From Candidatus Dojkabacteria bacterium S2_J21 (lineage in GTDB: Bacteria; Patescibacteria; Dojkabacteria; SC72): 64,000 bases of DNA. A program made the position numbers and the translations under genes. Location: NCBI GenBank assembly GCA_019248085.1, contig JAEHHF010000003.1, forward strand, positions 1 to 64,000. Reading direction: 5' to 3'. Below, piece by piece: positions 16,161 through 24,308 of this stretch (within the stretch, counting starts at the first letter, position 1; each line of letters opens with the position of its first letter). The notes under the pieces are model-generated. The model searched no databases and was not told the origin of the DNA. It saw nothing but the letters and a program-made list of their open reading frames with translations.

Positions 16161-19100
16161 TCAATATGAATCATATGCACTATATTCTTCATCACTGTGT
16201 CTATTTATCATTCCATATATATCATCTGCTGCAACTTTACCATCTTTAATTTTTGTAGGTATATATGACATATTCTTAGCTGGATAAATCACTTCTAATG
16301 CATTTATCATTGATAATAAGTCCATACCATCATCATGCTTACAGTTATGGATAACCATATTATTTGAAGAAAAGTTATTTGTTCCTTTTACTTCAAAATC
16401 ATAAACTGGTTCTATTTTTCTCTTTTCTATTTTTATTATTAAACTTGTACTTGCAACTATTTGAGCAATACTTGAATTTTGTAGTCTTTTCAATAAATTC
16501 TTTTCCACATTCTCTGCATGTGCATCTTGCAGTGAGCTTGTTTCTATCAATATCTCCACATTCTTTTGAGCAAAACTTTCGTGAAGAGCTTCTAATTGTT
16601 TCAAATTCATTGTTGCACGACAAGCACAATCGAAACTCAACTTTACTTCTTCTGTTTTTTTCAGTATGTATTTTTCCGCACTCTTCTGAACAGCATATTT
16701 GATTTGCTGATTTTTGTTCAAATTCAGAATTGCATACAACACATTGCTTTGTAGTAAGTTCAGAATAGTTCTCATTTTTTTGAAGTTTACTGTGTTTTCC
16801 TCTGCATGATTCGCTACAGAATTTTGTTTCATTTTTAGCTTTATCATTGATTTCAAACTTACAATTACAGTACGGACAAATCCTATTTTTGTCTCTGTTT
16901 TTTCTTTTTTCTTCTCTTTTTGAACTTTCATAATCTCTTCTTTGTTCTCTATTGTGCCAGTGTTTTTTTCCTCCAACATGCATAAGCTGATGATCTTCAG
17001 GCGATAATATTTCAAGATTAGAAGGTTCGTTATTGTCTTTATTTTCATCTTTATGATGAACTTCATATCCTTTTTTAATTTCTCCATTTTCTCTTTCATA
17101 TATTTCACGATGAAGCCATTTTCTTTTTCCATTAATTGATGTTGTTGATTGATAATATCCACTTTTTTGTCTTGTCCATTTGTATCCATATTTGATAATT
17201 TGCATTCTATATTCCTAATTATTAAGTCAGTAGACGTCAAATCTTTTACCATAACATATCCTCTCATGGTTAGAACCTTATGCTCAGCAGTAAGGTGCAT
17301 CTCTCCATCAATTGTTGTTATAGTATAGGTTTGTTCTACTCCTGTAATTATAGGATTACTTGCCTTAGAGTTTACTGACGTATAGCCATTTTGTGTCAAA
17401 ACACTATCATTATGTCTTATGTCGCTCATCATTATTTTTCCATTTGGAGTATCAACAAGCGTGTCTCCACTAACACAGTTGAATCTTGTATAGCTTGTAT
17501 ATCTAATTTCATCCATTAATTCAACCATATCAGGACTATGTCTCAATTCTTCAGGGAAGAATATTTTTCTATTCTGAAACATTGGTAACATCATTCTCAT
17601 TCTCCAATGTTTGCTTCCACCTTCAAGTCTTGATAATATTCCCTCAGCGCCAGGTTGAGAGCCTCTTTGTCTAGCAATAGTGAAATAATTCATTCTTTGT
17701 CTCATTCTATCTTTTAAGGCATGTATATGTGGTCTCTGATTACCATCAACCTCTACACCAACTTCAAATGTTTTATTCTCTGGAGTGTATGTGTCTACAA
17801 ACCTAAACACTTCATTGTACTGTTGCTCTGTTTCTTGCCTTCGAAGACATAAATCTAACATAAACCAGTCCTGATTATGATTTACAGCCCACACAGCTAT
17901 ACCACTTAAATCTGAACCTTTATTACCAGTTGTTGTAAAGTCTGTAGTCATATATAAATTATATGCATATAAGTTTTTTAATATATCTGTACGCTTATAC
18001 CATTGGCTTTCAAGCAATTTATCAGGAATCAATTTATCTTCCTCTGAGCTAATTCTAAGCATTAACTCTTGCATGAACTCTCTTAGCGTATCTCCATAAT
18101 AAGCATCTTCATATTTCTCCATAATTGCTTCAAAAGGCTTCATAGCTTCCCATGAACCACGGTATTCACTCTTAGGCATGTCTAAATATATCTTTTCACA
18201 TACTGGTAAGCAAACAGGTGTCCAAACTCCACCCTCAAGCGCAGCATAAACTGGATCTTTTTTATTAAATGGCGTATTAACAATTATAATTTTACCTTTT
18301 TTACCTAGTGCATTCTCTGCATCTGAGTAAATCATAGACTTTAACTTAGCCATAATAATAGCTGAACCAGCATCTGCTTCGTTCTTTATAATATCATCGA
18401 AAGTAAAGCAGTTTTTAGACCTACCAAATGCCGTAATATAGGTACTTTTTGGCTCATTTCCTCTTGTTCTATCTTTGATTGTTATTGGCACAACTTTTAA
18501 ATCTTTAACTTCATTTGATTCTTTAAACTGTCTCCACAACATTCCATCTTTTATATGTACTTGTTTAAAGTGTACTTTCTTGCTAGCCGATACATCTATT
18601 CCTAAAACTTCTTTTACATTCTCTACTAATCTTAATTCCCATTGATGATTTATATCGTGTTCTCTTCCAGTTGATGTGAACACTTGCTTTCCAGCTTTTT
18701 TAGTATTTCTAATATATGTTGGTAACCCAAGCCTGCTACATATAACTTGCAATTGCTTTAAAACATTTAGATTTACACTGTTTATTCTAACCTGTTGAGA
18801 AGTTTTTTTGTTATCTATGTATCCATCTGCTGCTATATACCCAAGCAATATTTGCTTTTGTTTTTCAAAATCTAACTTTAATATCCAATCTGGCATATTC
18901 TTAATACTATTTCCATTTTTGTGTGATGCTAACCATCTTGCTATTGCTGAATGATTTGCTATGTATAAATCACATCCAGCTCCTTTTACAGTACTTACTC
19001 CTTTATTGTACTTACTAAAGAACTCTTTTATTTTTTCTGCTATTTTTGGCTGAGTATGTGCAACACTCCATCCAAAACTATTATATTTGTATATTCCTTC

Positions 19101-20360
19101 TTTATGTTTGTTTTTACCATGAATTTGACCATCCCCAAGCCATAATCCATATAACCACCACCATTCATTATCATTGAAATATTCTGGAACTTTATATTCA
19201 GGAACATATTCTGTATTTACTATCGAACCATTTTCTCTTCTTTCTGTTATATTGCTAATAAGATGCTCTATTGCTTTGACATCTTCAACTCTATAATCTA
19301 TAGGACTTCCTAGCCAATGTCTTCTTGTTATGTTTTTAGCTTCGCACCATTCTGGCGCTTCTTCAATATAATTTTTAACTAATCTCTTTTCAGATTTACT
19401 CCATATCTGATCATTTGTACATTTTTTTGTCCAATATTTATGATCTTTTGTAACTCTTTCTGATTCAGTTAATCCAAATAATTTTATTTCTAATCCATCT
19501 TCTATATGTACACCATGATTAAACGGATATTCTTCAACTCTCATTATTCCTAAATCTGTTTCAATTATTGTTCCAACTTCATGACATTGAGGTCTCTCAG
19601 TTTTATACCTAATACCCCTTACTGACCCACCAGCTGCTCCTTTAACCTTAAACATGAAGCATCTTTTCTTAATAGGTAATGGATTTTTTGGATCATCTTT
19701 TCTAATGAACTCACATTCTTCATCAGTAAACCTCATTTTCTCGAAATAGTCTTTGCAGAACAAACTATCTTCGCATATATCTCTAATCGTATTTGCTTGT
19801 ACTTTAGCTCCAGCTTGTTGTGAATCTCCAAATGAAACCCAGAACATTACATCACCAAAATTTGGCATCTTACCAGTTATAGCTGTAACAATTGGCATAA
19901 ATGCAGTAATTATTGTAGATTTTGCAGAAAAACGACTAGCGATAATAGCTATTTTTTTGCTATTTAATCTAATTTTTTCGTTAATTTCTTGGCTATATGG
20001 AAAATTTTCTCTCTTGATGTTTCCATAAACAAGGTCAACAAGGAAGTAATGCATTAATGCATTATCTGTCTCAAAATCTTCTCCATAAACAAGCCTCATA
20101 ATATTGAAAAACTCTATTGCATCTCTACTTGGTGTGTATCCATTAAATGTTAAATCTATACAATCTAATGCTTTATCAACATTAAACTCATATCGTTCAT
20201 GTTTTTTAGGAATTATCTCTTTTGGAGCTTCTTCTATTCCTTCCTCTACAGCTTTTTCATAAGCTTTCCAGTTTTCATAGGCAATACTATCGTCACCTTC
20301 AATCTCTGGACTCACATTTGGATTAATTATCTCTATTTCTGGCGCTTTGCTAGTTTCCAT
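16161..20360 (-). CDS. terL: Terminase large subunit interrupted by two inteins
   Basis: 1399 residues before splicing, about 629 after. ATP-binding motif near 141-149 (Ser-Arg-Phe-Ser-Ala-Lys-Ser-Thr). Intein 1 is residues 259-650; the next extein residues Cys-Phe-Thr-Phe-Asp-Asp are the Walker B region. Intein 2 is residues 962-1339; the following Cys-Lys-His-Asp-Asp-Gly-Met-Asp is the last nuclease motif. Nuclease Asp residues are also near 805 (Thr-Thr-Asp-Phe-Thr). The enzyme cuts concatemeric DNA and drives it through the portal. Both inteins interrupt active-site motifs, so splicing is needed for function. ATG at 20360 has AGGAAG upstream. Confidence 0.9.
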   Translation of the reverse strand: METSKAPEIEIINPNVSPEIEGDDSIAYENWKAYEKAVEEGIEEAPKEIIPKKHERYEFNVDKALDCIDLTFNGYTPSRDAIEFFNIMRLVYGEDFETDNALMHYFLVDLVYGNIKRENFPYSQEINEKIRLNSKKIAIIASRFSAKSTIITAFMPIVTAITGKMPNFGDVMFWVSFGDSQQAGAKVQANTIRDICEDSLFCKDYFEKMRFTDEECEFIRKDDPKNPLPIKKRCFMFKVKGAAGGSVRGIRYKTERPQCHEVGTIIETDLGIMRVEEYPFNHGVHIEDGLEIKLFGLTESERVTKDHKYWTKKCTNDQIWSKSEKRLVKNYIEEAPEWCEAKNITRRHWLGSPIDYRVEDVKAIEHLISNITERRENGSIVNTEYVPEYKVPEYFNDNEWWWLYGLWLGDGQIHGKNKHKEGIYKYNSFGWSVAHTQPKIAEKIKEFFSKYNKGVSTVKGAGCDLYIANHSAIARWLASHKNGNSIKNMPDWILKLDFEKQKQILLGYIAADGYIDNKKTSQQVRINSVNLNVLKQLQVICSRLGLPTYIRNTKKAGKQVFTSTGREHDINHQWELRLVENVKEVLGIDVSASKKVHFKQVHIKDGMLWRQFKESNEVKDLKVVPITIKDRTRGNEPKSTYITAFGRSKNCFTFDDIIKNEADAGSAIIMAKLKSMIYSDAENALGKKGKIIIVNTPFNKKDPVYAALEGGVWTPVCLPVCEKIYLDMPKSEYRGSWEAMKPFEAIMEKYEDAYYGDTLREFMQELMLRISSEEDKLIPDKLLESQWYKRTDILKNLYAYNLYMTTDFTTTGNKGSDLSGIAVWAVNHNQDWFMLDLCLRRQETEQQYNEVFRFVDTYTPENKTFEVGVEVDGNQRPHIHALKDRMRQRMNYFTIARQRGSQPGAEGILSRLEGGSKHWRMRMMLPMFQNRKIFFPEELRHSPDMVELMDEIRYTSYTRFNCVSGDTLVDTPNGKIMMSDIRHNDSVLTQNGYTSVNSKASNPIITGVEQTYTITTIDGEMHLTAEHKVLTMRGYVMVKDLTSTDLIIRNIECKLSNMDTNGQDKKVDIINQQHQLMEKENGFIVKYMKEKMEKLKKDMKFIIKMKIKTITNLLILKYYRLKIISLCMLEEKNTGTIENKEEIMKVQKEKKKEKTETKIGFVRTVIVSLKSMIKLKMKQNSVANHAEENTVNFKKMRTILNLLQSNVLYAILNLNKNQQIKYAVQKSAEKYILKKTEEVKLSFDCACRATMNLKQLEALHESFAQKNVEILIETSSLQDAHAENVEKNLLKRLQNSSIAQIVASTSLIIKIEKRKIEPVYDFEVKGTNNFSSNNMVIHNCKHDDGMDLLSMINALEVIYPAKNMSYIPTKIKDGKVAADDIYGMINRHSDEEYSAYDSY
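16344..17477 (-). other. Intein 2 of the terminase, 378 residues, with an out-of-frame HNH gene inside
   Basis: Starts Cys-Val-Ser-Gly-Asp-Thr-Leu-Val-Asp-Thr (block A); block B has Leu-Thr-Ala-Glu-His; block F/G is Pro-Val-Tyr-Asp-Phe-Glu-Val and ends Val-Ile-His-Asn before Cys+1. Splicing residues are therefore complete. Between about 17205 and 16400 the intein frame encodes a Lys-rich segment without recognisable domains, because that DNA encodes an HNH protein in another frame. The N-terminal splicing half is about 90 residues and the C-terminal half about 20-25. Confidence 0.85.
16399..17205 (-). CDS. HNH homing endonuclease nested out of frame inside intein 2
   Basis: 268 residues in a frame shifted from the terminase. 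The ATG at 17205 has AGGAAT upstream, and the TGA lies within the block F codons. HNH domain at about 25-80 (Leu-His-Arg-Glu, Glu-Val-His-His-Lys-Asp, Asn-Leu-Glu-Ile-Leu-Ser), then four or five Cys-X2-Cys zinc-finger units to the C terminus, as in phage AP2/HNH-type homing enzymes. The host intein frame has no stop across the whole gene. It probably spreads the intein by cutting empty terminase genes. Confidence 0.85.
   Translation of the reverse strand: MQIIKYGYKWTRQKSGYYQSTTSINGKRKWLHREIYERENGEIKKGYEVHHKDENKDNNEPSNLEILSPEDHQLMHVGGKKHWHNREQRRDYESSKREEKRKNRDKNRICPYCNCKFEINDKAKNETKFCSESCRGKHSKLQKNENYSELTTKQCVVCNSEFEQKSANQICCSEECGKIHTEKNRRSKVEFRLCLSCNNEFETIRSSSRKFCSKECGDIDRNKLTARCTCRECGKEFIEKTTKFKYCSNSCKYKFNNKNRKEKNRTSL
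18411..19586 (-). other. Intein 1 of the terminase, 392 residues, with LAGLIDADG endonuclease
   Basis: Starts at Cys259 (Cys-His-Glu-Val-Gly-Thr, block A); block B has Val-Thr-Lys-Asp-His. Two LAGLIDADG helices are visible: Trp-Leu-Tyr-Gly-Leu-Trp-Leu-Gly-Asp-Gly and Leu-Leu-Gly-Tyr-Ile-Ala-Ala-Asp-Gly-Tyr. It ends with Asn650 before Cys651. The penultimate residue is Lys instead of the usual His. It sits at the Walker B motif. One AGCGCCAG-family copy (19352) lies inside it. Confidence 0.8.
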
Positions 20361-20410
20361 TTGTTCTTCCTACTGGAGATATTATTATAATTAAATCTTC
20401 ATCATTCATT

Positions 20411-21178
20411 TTATCTATCCTCTACTTCAGCATCTATAACTTGCTCAGCTTTTATTCCTAATCTTTGAATATCTGTTATTGAAGCGCCAGATTGCATCTT
20501 AGCCATCTGAATGTCTGCAGTTCTTCTAAGTTGCTCAAACAATGATTCTTGAATACTTTTGCTTTCATCATCCATTCCAACCTTTAGATTTATATTCATA
20601 TCTTCAGGCATTGTAGTCATCTCAATTATGGTTTTTGCTGCATTATATTGAACCATAGGACCAGCTTTTTCACCTTCATTTGCACCTTTTCCTTCCATAA
20701 GCTCAACCAATCTTTCCATAGCTCTTCTATTCTCTGGCATATACTGAATACAAGCTGATAAAAGCATAGCTTTATCTATTTCAACAACCAAATCTGACTT
20801 ATTAAACATTGATACATGATTATCTACTTGCTTCCCAGCACTCACAAGCTCATTATATTTCTTAGGGAACACTATAGACCAAGCTTTTTCATTTGTCATA
20901 TTTTGCTTTAGATTACAAAACTTTAATGCATTTATTAATTTCTCAATACCAACACCTTGCCTACCTTTTAACAGGTGCATATTTGACATAAGCTTCTCTT
21001 CCATGTACTCTTGAGGCAATCCTGTATCTTCTTCCATATTATTAATTATCTTCAATATATCTTCTGTTACAGCTGTAGCACAACCTTTTGGTATCATCTG
21101 CTTTAATCTTTCAGATGTTATAAACTGTCCACTATCTGGCTCTACAAACCCAGGCTCTATCTTTTCAATTTCACTCAT
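20411..21178 (-). CDS. Probable terminase small subunit (by position)
   Basis: 255 residues; AAGGAG precedes the ATG at 21178. It lies 50 bases upstream of the large subunit on the same strand, the usual place for the small subunit, which recognises viral DNA. The sequence is mostly helical, without a clear helix-turn-helix that I can name. The stop is followed by the large-subunit leader with no terminator seen. Confidence 0.5.
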   Translation of the reverse strand: MSEIEKIEPGFVEPDSGQFITSERLKQMIPKGCATAVTEDILKIINNMEEDTGLPQEYMEEKLMSNMHLLKGRQGVGIEKLINALKFCNLKQNMTNEKAWSIVFPKKYNELVSAGKQVDNHVSMFNKSDLVVEIDKAMLLSACIQYMPENRRAMERLVELMEGKGANEGEKAGPMVQYNAAKTIIEMTTMPEDMNINLKVGMDDESKSIQESLFEQLRRTADIQMAKMQSGASITDIQRLGIKAEQVIDAEVEDR

Positions 21179-21195
21179 ATTTATCTCCTTTTATT

Positions 21196-21441
21196 TTATG
21201 AAAATACTTTACTGCAATAATTACACCTGTAATCATAAACACTATTTCTTAGTCTAACAATATCAATACTTTTACAATAAGGACATAGCGATGTATTCTC
21301 AATGTTAAAGTTTATACTTCTAGCCATTGTTCGTATTCCAGAACTTAAGTTCTTTTCTCCATTGTTCTTCAAGCTATATGCTTCTATTATATCTATTGTA
21401 TCTTGATCTAACGATACATTTCTTCGTATTTTATTTTTCAT
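21196..21441 (-). CDS. Ribbon-helix-helix plus zinc-ribbon small DNA-binding protein
   Basis: 81 residues. The N terminus (Arg-Arg-Asn-Val-Ser-Leu-Asp, then a helix and Gly-Ile-Arg-Thr-Met-Ala) resembles a CopG/Arc ribbon-helix-helix. The C terminus has Cys-Pro-Tyr-Cys and Cys-Asn-Tyr-Cys, a zinc ribbon. It is the first gene of the minus-strand terminase group, so it may regulate it. Confidence 0.6.
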   Translation of the reverse strand: MKNKIRRNVSLDQDTIDIIEAYSLKNNGEKNLSSGIRTMARSINFNIENTSLCPYCKSIDIVRLRNSVYDYRCNYCSKVFS

Positions 21442-21548
21442 TTATTTATTATATCTCCATTTTATACACATTAAATGTTCACATTATACATAACTTAAGT
21501 TTAAGTAAACATTATGTAGAATATTTTCACATTAATCAAGGATATTTT

Positions 21549-21740
21549 ATGAACATCTCAATAACTCTAACTACTGGCGCTCACTTTGAGTATAACAATG
21601 CTGAAACAATAAAAACATCTGCAACCCAAACAGTTATATCTTCATCTGAATCAACACTTGCAATACTAGATAATGAATCTATCGAAAAGATGGAAATATC
21701 TGCATCACATAAATGTGTTAATTTTAGTTCTAGGATTTAG
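21549..21740 (+). CDS. Hypothetical Ser/Thr-rich protein
   Basis: 63 residues; GGA in the leader about eight bases before the ATG at 21549. It is one of only two plus-strand genes in the left part of the window. Two bases separate it from the next gene, so they form a small operon. No known motif. Confidence 0.5.
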   Translation: MNISITLTTGAHFEYNNAETIKTSATQTVISSSESTLAILDNESIEKMEISASHKCVNFSSRI

Positions 21741-21742
21741 CA

Positions 21743-21988
21743 ATGAACTTTATAAATAGAACATCTATTGAAGATGTAAATGGAATACCAACAATATATA
21801 ATGATGGAAAATGCAAACATAACTCTTTTGAAGCTGAATTACTTCTAGATATTGATGTATTGGATTCTAGTGTATCGTTTAGAATAACAGGATATGGATC
21901 AACAGAACAAGAGGCAATTGAAGAATTTAATAAAAATCTACAAAAGCTTGAATTTGAAATTGCAAATAAATTCTTATCGCTTAAATAG
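21743..21988 (+). CDS. Hypothetical protein, HicB-like size
   Basis: 81 residues with alternating strands and a helix (Gly-Tyr-Gly-Ser-Thr-Glu-Gln-Glu-Ala-Ile-Glu-Glu-Phe), a pattern seen in HicB-like or DUF1902-type folds. There is no toxin partner next to it. It is cotranscribed with the gene before it and converges with the metallopeptidase gene. Confidence 0.5.
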   Translation: MNFINRTSIEDVNGIPTIYNDGKCKHNSFEAELLLDIDVLDSSVSFRITGYGSTEQEAIEEFNKNLQKLEFEIANKFLSLK

Positions 21989-22000
21989 GATTTAACCTTT

Positions 22001-22363
22001 CTAAGCGCCAGATAAGTATGACCATAGAGCATCACAGCATTCTTTATATAATGAACAAGTTGTATATGCTCTATATTCATCACATTCAAAATCATGAGCT
22101 TCCATAATAAATGTAACAGCATGAACAACTTCATGTAGCAATGTAAGCTTTACATCATCTATATTATCTTTCTTCTTTAATCCAATAATCAACTTTCTAT
22201 ATCCATCTACTTCATAGTAGAACGATGTGCATTGTCCAGTTGTTGCTGGACTTATTCTACATTCCAAGTTGTACTTCTCTAGCATCTTCCTGTAATCTTT
22301 TAATCCATAACACAGTATCAATTCATCGTACATCAAATGTTTTAACTTTATCTTCTTTATCAT
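22001..22363 (-). CDS. Small zinc metallopeptidase-like protein
   Basis: 120 residues; GGAAA precedes the ATG at 22363. Residues about 76-100 read Leu-Leu-His-Glu-Val-Val-His-Ala and then Asp-Glu-Tyr-Arg-Ala-Tyr, a HExxH zinc site with a downstream Glu as third ligand. It resembles SprT-like or phage metallopeptidases, but the substrate is unknown. It converges with the plus-strand pair at 21549-21988. Confidence 0.65.
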   Translation of the reverse strand: MIKKIKLKHLMYDELILCYGLKDYRKMLEKYNLECRISPATTGQCTSFYYEVDGYRKLIIGLKKKDNIDDVKLTLLHEVVHAVTFIMEAHDFECDEYRAYTTCSLYKECCDALWSYLSGA

Positions 22364-22408
22364 TTTATTTTCCTATTTATTTTTTCTATACTGCGTATAG
22401 TGCTTATG

Positions 22409-22485
22409 TTGCACACTTTACTGCACCGCTCTCCAAAATGCTCGCTGTCGCTCGACATTTTGTCGTTTGCGCAGCCAGTGTGCAA
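22409..22485 (+). repeat. Nested stem-loop element, type A, copy 2
   Basis: Outer stem TTGCACACT (22409-22417) pairs with AGTGTGCAA (22477-22485). CCGCTCTC is at 22426-22433, inner stem CAAAATG at 22434-22440 with CATTTTG at 22456-22462, and TCGTTTG at 22463-22469. Spacers are 8 and 7 bases, as in the other type A copies. It lies just after the ParB-like gene at 22500-23249 and would be part of its 3' transcript. Confidence 0.8.
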
Positions 22486-22499
22486 AGTGTTTGGATGAT

Positions 22500-23249
22500 T
22501 TATTGTTTACCTATGTATTTAGCAAGTATTCTTTTTGCTATTTCAATTGAATCATCTATTCCGCATTTGTTTACAAGTTCAGTCATTGAATCATTTATGA
22601 ATTCATTTTCTGATTCTGTATATTTAAAGTCTTTAGGTTTTCCAAGCCTAGACATTCTATCTTCTTTTAAATATGAATTTATTGTTCTAAGATTATTTGT
22701 ATAATTTGGCATTATTGAACTACCTATATTAAACTTGTTTCCATTAAACAAAAATTCTATTAGGTCCGGCGCTCTTTCAGATAATGTTTTTACTTCACTT
22801 AGATTAGTTCTTGTTACTCCAAATTTTTCAGCAGCTGTTCCTTGGCTAACTTTTGTTGATTCATTTAATGATTGCTCAACATAATAATTGTAAGCCATAA
22901 TTGCTCTTTGTGTTGGAGTCTGGTGTCTTCTTGTTTCAAGGCTTAGCACTTGACTCTCTATGTCTGATTCAGACAGTCCTTCTTCAACAACTGATTTTAT
23001 TGTTGTTTCACATAATTCAACAGCTGCTCTTAATCTATGTCTTCCGTCATACATATCATATTCTATCCCATCAGGTCTATCAATATCTATCTTTAATAGT
23101 TTAACTGGCTCAAGCTGACCATTTGTTCTTATATCCAATTTAAATGCTTCATAGCATGCATCATCCATCATTGGTGTAAGCTTTGCATATTTATGTATTC
23201 TTATTTTTGATATATCAATTTGCTGTACATTTATAGTATTTTTATTCAT
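22500..23249 (-). CDS. ParB/Srx-domain DNA-binding protein, second copy
   Basis: 249 residues from the ATG at 23249, which follows AAGGAAT; the open frame extends upstream to 23366 but that part overlaps operator repeats. Residues about 10-70 contain Ile-Asp-Ile-Ser-Lys-Ile-Arg, Gly-Gln-Leu-Glu-Pro-Val and Asp-Gly-Arg-His-Arg-Leu-Arg-Ala, the ParB nucleotide-binding pattern. Residues about 105-155 hold a helix-turn-helix (Ala-Ala-Glu-Lys-Phe-Gly-Val-Thr-Arg-Thr-Asn-Leu). Palindromic GTTCC/GGAAC sites lie upstream and a nested element downstream. Confidence 0.75.
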   Translation of the reverse strand: MNKNTINVQQIDISKIRIHKYAKLTPMMDDACYEAFKLDIRTNGQLEPVKLLKIDIDRPDGIEYDMYDGRHRLRAAVELCETTIKSVVEEGLSESDIESQVLSLETRRHQTPTQRAIMAYNYYVEQSLNESTKVSQGTAAEKFGVTRTNLSEVKTLSERAPDLIEFLFNGNKFNIGSSIMPNYTNNLRTINSYLKEDRMSRLGKPKDFKYTESENEFINDSMTELVNKCGIDDSIEIAKRILAKYIGKQ

Positions 23250-23267
23250 ATCTATTCCTTGCTTATT

Positions 23268-23373
23268 TGTTCCCATATTATATCTTATTTTAGGAACAAT
23301 GTCAATATTAATATGGTGTTCCTGCGGGAACACTTTTACGACACTCGATTTATATGTTGTTCCCAAAGGAACA
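23268..23373. promoter_or_regulatory. GTTCC/GGAAC operator cluster upstream of ParB-like gene 22500-23249
   Basis: Perfect palindrome GTGTTCCTGCGGGAACAC at 23316-23333 and TGTTCCCAAAGGAACA at 23358-23373, with half-sites TGTTCCC near 23268 and AGGAACA near 23293. They flank the start region of the leftward ParB-like gene. They look like its own binding sites (parS-like or autoregulatory). Confidence 0.7.
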
Positions 23374-23375
23374 TC

Positions 23376-23917
23376 TTTGATTTATTATATATAATGTTCT
23401 ATATATAAGGACAATCATGTTGCAACATTACTTTCTGCACTGGCGCTTTGTGGATTGATTGGTATACCTATTAGTGCTACTTTGATACTTAATTGTATCT
23501 TAAGTATGTATGCTAGAATGTAGGCAATTGCCCGGTTGAGAAAACTAGACAACTTTTTTACAAATATTGGCAGGCGCAACCATATTGCATTATATATTAT
23601 AAGCCAAGGCAGAATGTGACCTATGTCTGCCAAATTGTGTTATGTAAGTATGTAATATATGCTTAAGCCAACTTTAAGGTTATGCTATACGCATATGTAA
23701 ATTTTTTTTTTGAAGACTTATAGTTACTGCTAAAAGACAAATACTAAATTGCCTACCCCCCGTACTTCTAGTTTGCCTATGGTTGTTATTTTGGGTTGTC
23801 TCTATACTGGCGCTCATCTCTATCTGGCGCTTACTTCAACCATCTCATCTGCTCATCTATGTCTTCCCTTAGATGGAGTGGTAAGCTTAGGCTTATACAT
23901 TAATCTAAGGATTTATT
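23376..23917. other. Intergenic region between divergent gene blocks
   Basis: No convincing gene. It contains three AGCGCCAG-family copies (23440, 23807, 23824), the palindrome GGCAATTGCC near 23523, a T9-10 run near 23702 and a pyrimidine-rich stretch. A short hydrophobic frame (about 23422-23522) lacks a start codon. Promoters for the rightward block are expected here, but I cannot place them with confidence. Confidence 0.5.
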
Positions 23918-24274
23918 ATGAATTATTCAAATGCTGTTGTAACTGTTAAAGAAAATGTTGTTGTTGATGAGTCTATCTTCTCTGCACCTTTGTATGCTAA
24001 GCTTATGCTAAGAAAAGGTATGACTTTTGATGATGCTATTGCTTCTCCATCTCTTGAGAACTTCATTGTTTCAGAGAAGGGTCTTCATATTAGATGTGAA
24101 GCTTTCTCTGTGTCTACTATAACTGGAGCTGTTGTGTCTCATGAAAATTCACTATGGTGTAACCTATCTATTGATTCTAAGATTCTAGTAAACAAGAATT
24201 CTAAGATGTTCTTTGCTGAACTTATTCCATACCAATTCAAACTTGAAGATGCTGAAGAAATCAGCTTATTCTAA
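23918..24274 (+). CDS. Hypothetical protein, first gene of the rightward block
   Basis: 118 residues; AAGGA precedes the ATG at 23918. The single gene is closed by a strong terminator, so it is transcribed alone. Sequence is compact, with Ser/Val-rich strands and no known motif. Its separate unit right at the start of the rightward block suggests strong early or structural expression (inference). Confidence 0.6.
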   Translation: MNYSNAVVTVKENVVVDESIFSAPLYAKLMLRKGMTFDDAIASPSLENFIVSEKGLHIRCEAFSVSTITGAVVSHENSLWCNLSIDSKILVNKNSKMFFAELIPYQFKLEDAEEISLF

Positions 24275-24308
24275 TAATCTAACCTTCGGGTTAGGTTATC
24301 TTTTTTTT
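24274..24308 (+). terminator. Rho-independent terminator with UUCG loop
   Basis: Stem ATAATCTAACC (24274-24284), loop TTCG, stem GGTTAGGTTAT (24289-24299), then C and eight Ts. Eleven base pairs with one G-T. It directly overlaps the stop of the gene at 23918-24274. Confidence 0.9.

Noticed and set aside
19753..20028. Antisense frame over the terminase ATPase region
   Set aside because: Shadow of a conserved gene.
23422..23522. Short hydrophobic frame in the divergent intergenic region
   Set aside because: No ATG, GTG or TTG start in that frame; the ATG nearby is in another frame and stops early.
23415..23633. Minus-strand 72-codon frame in the same region
   Set aside because: No ribosome site and composition unlike neighbouring genes.
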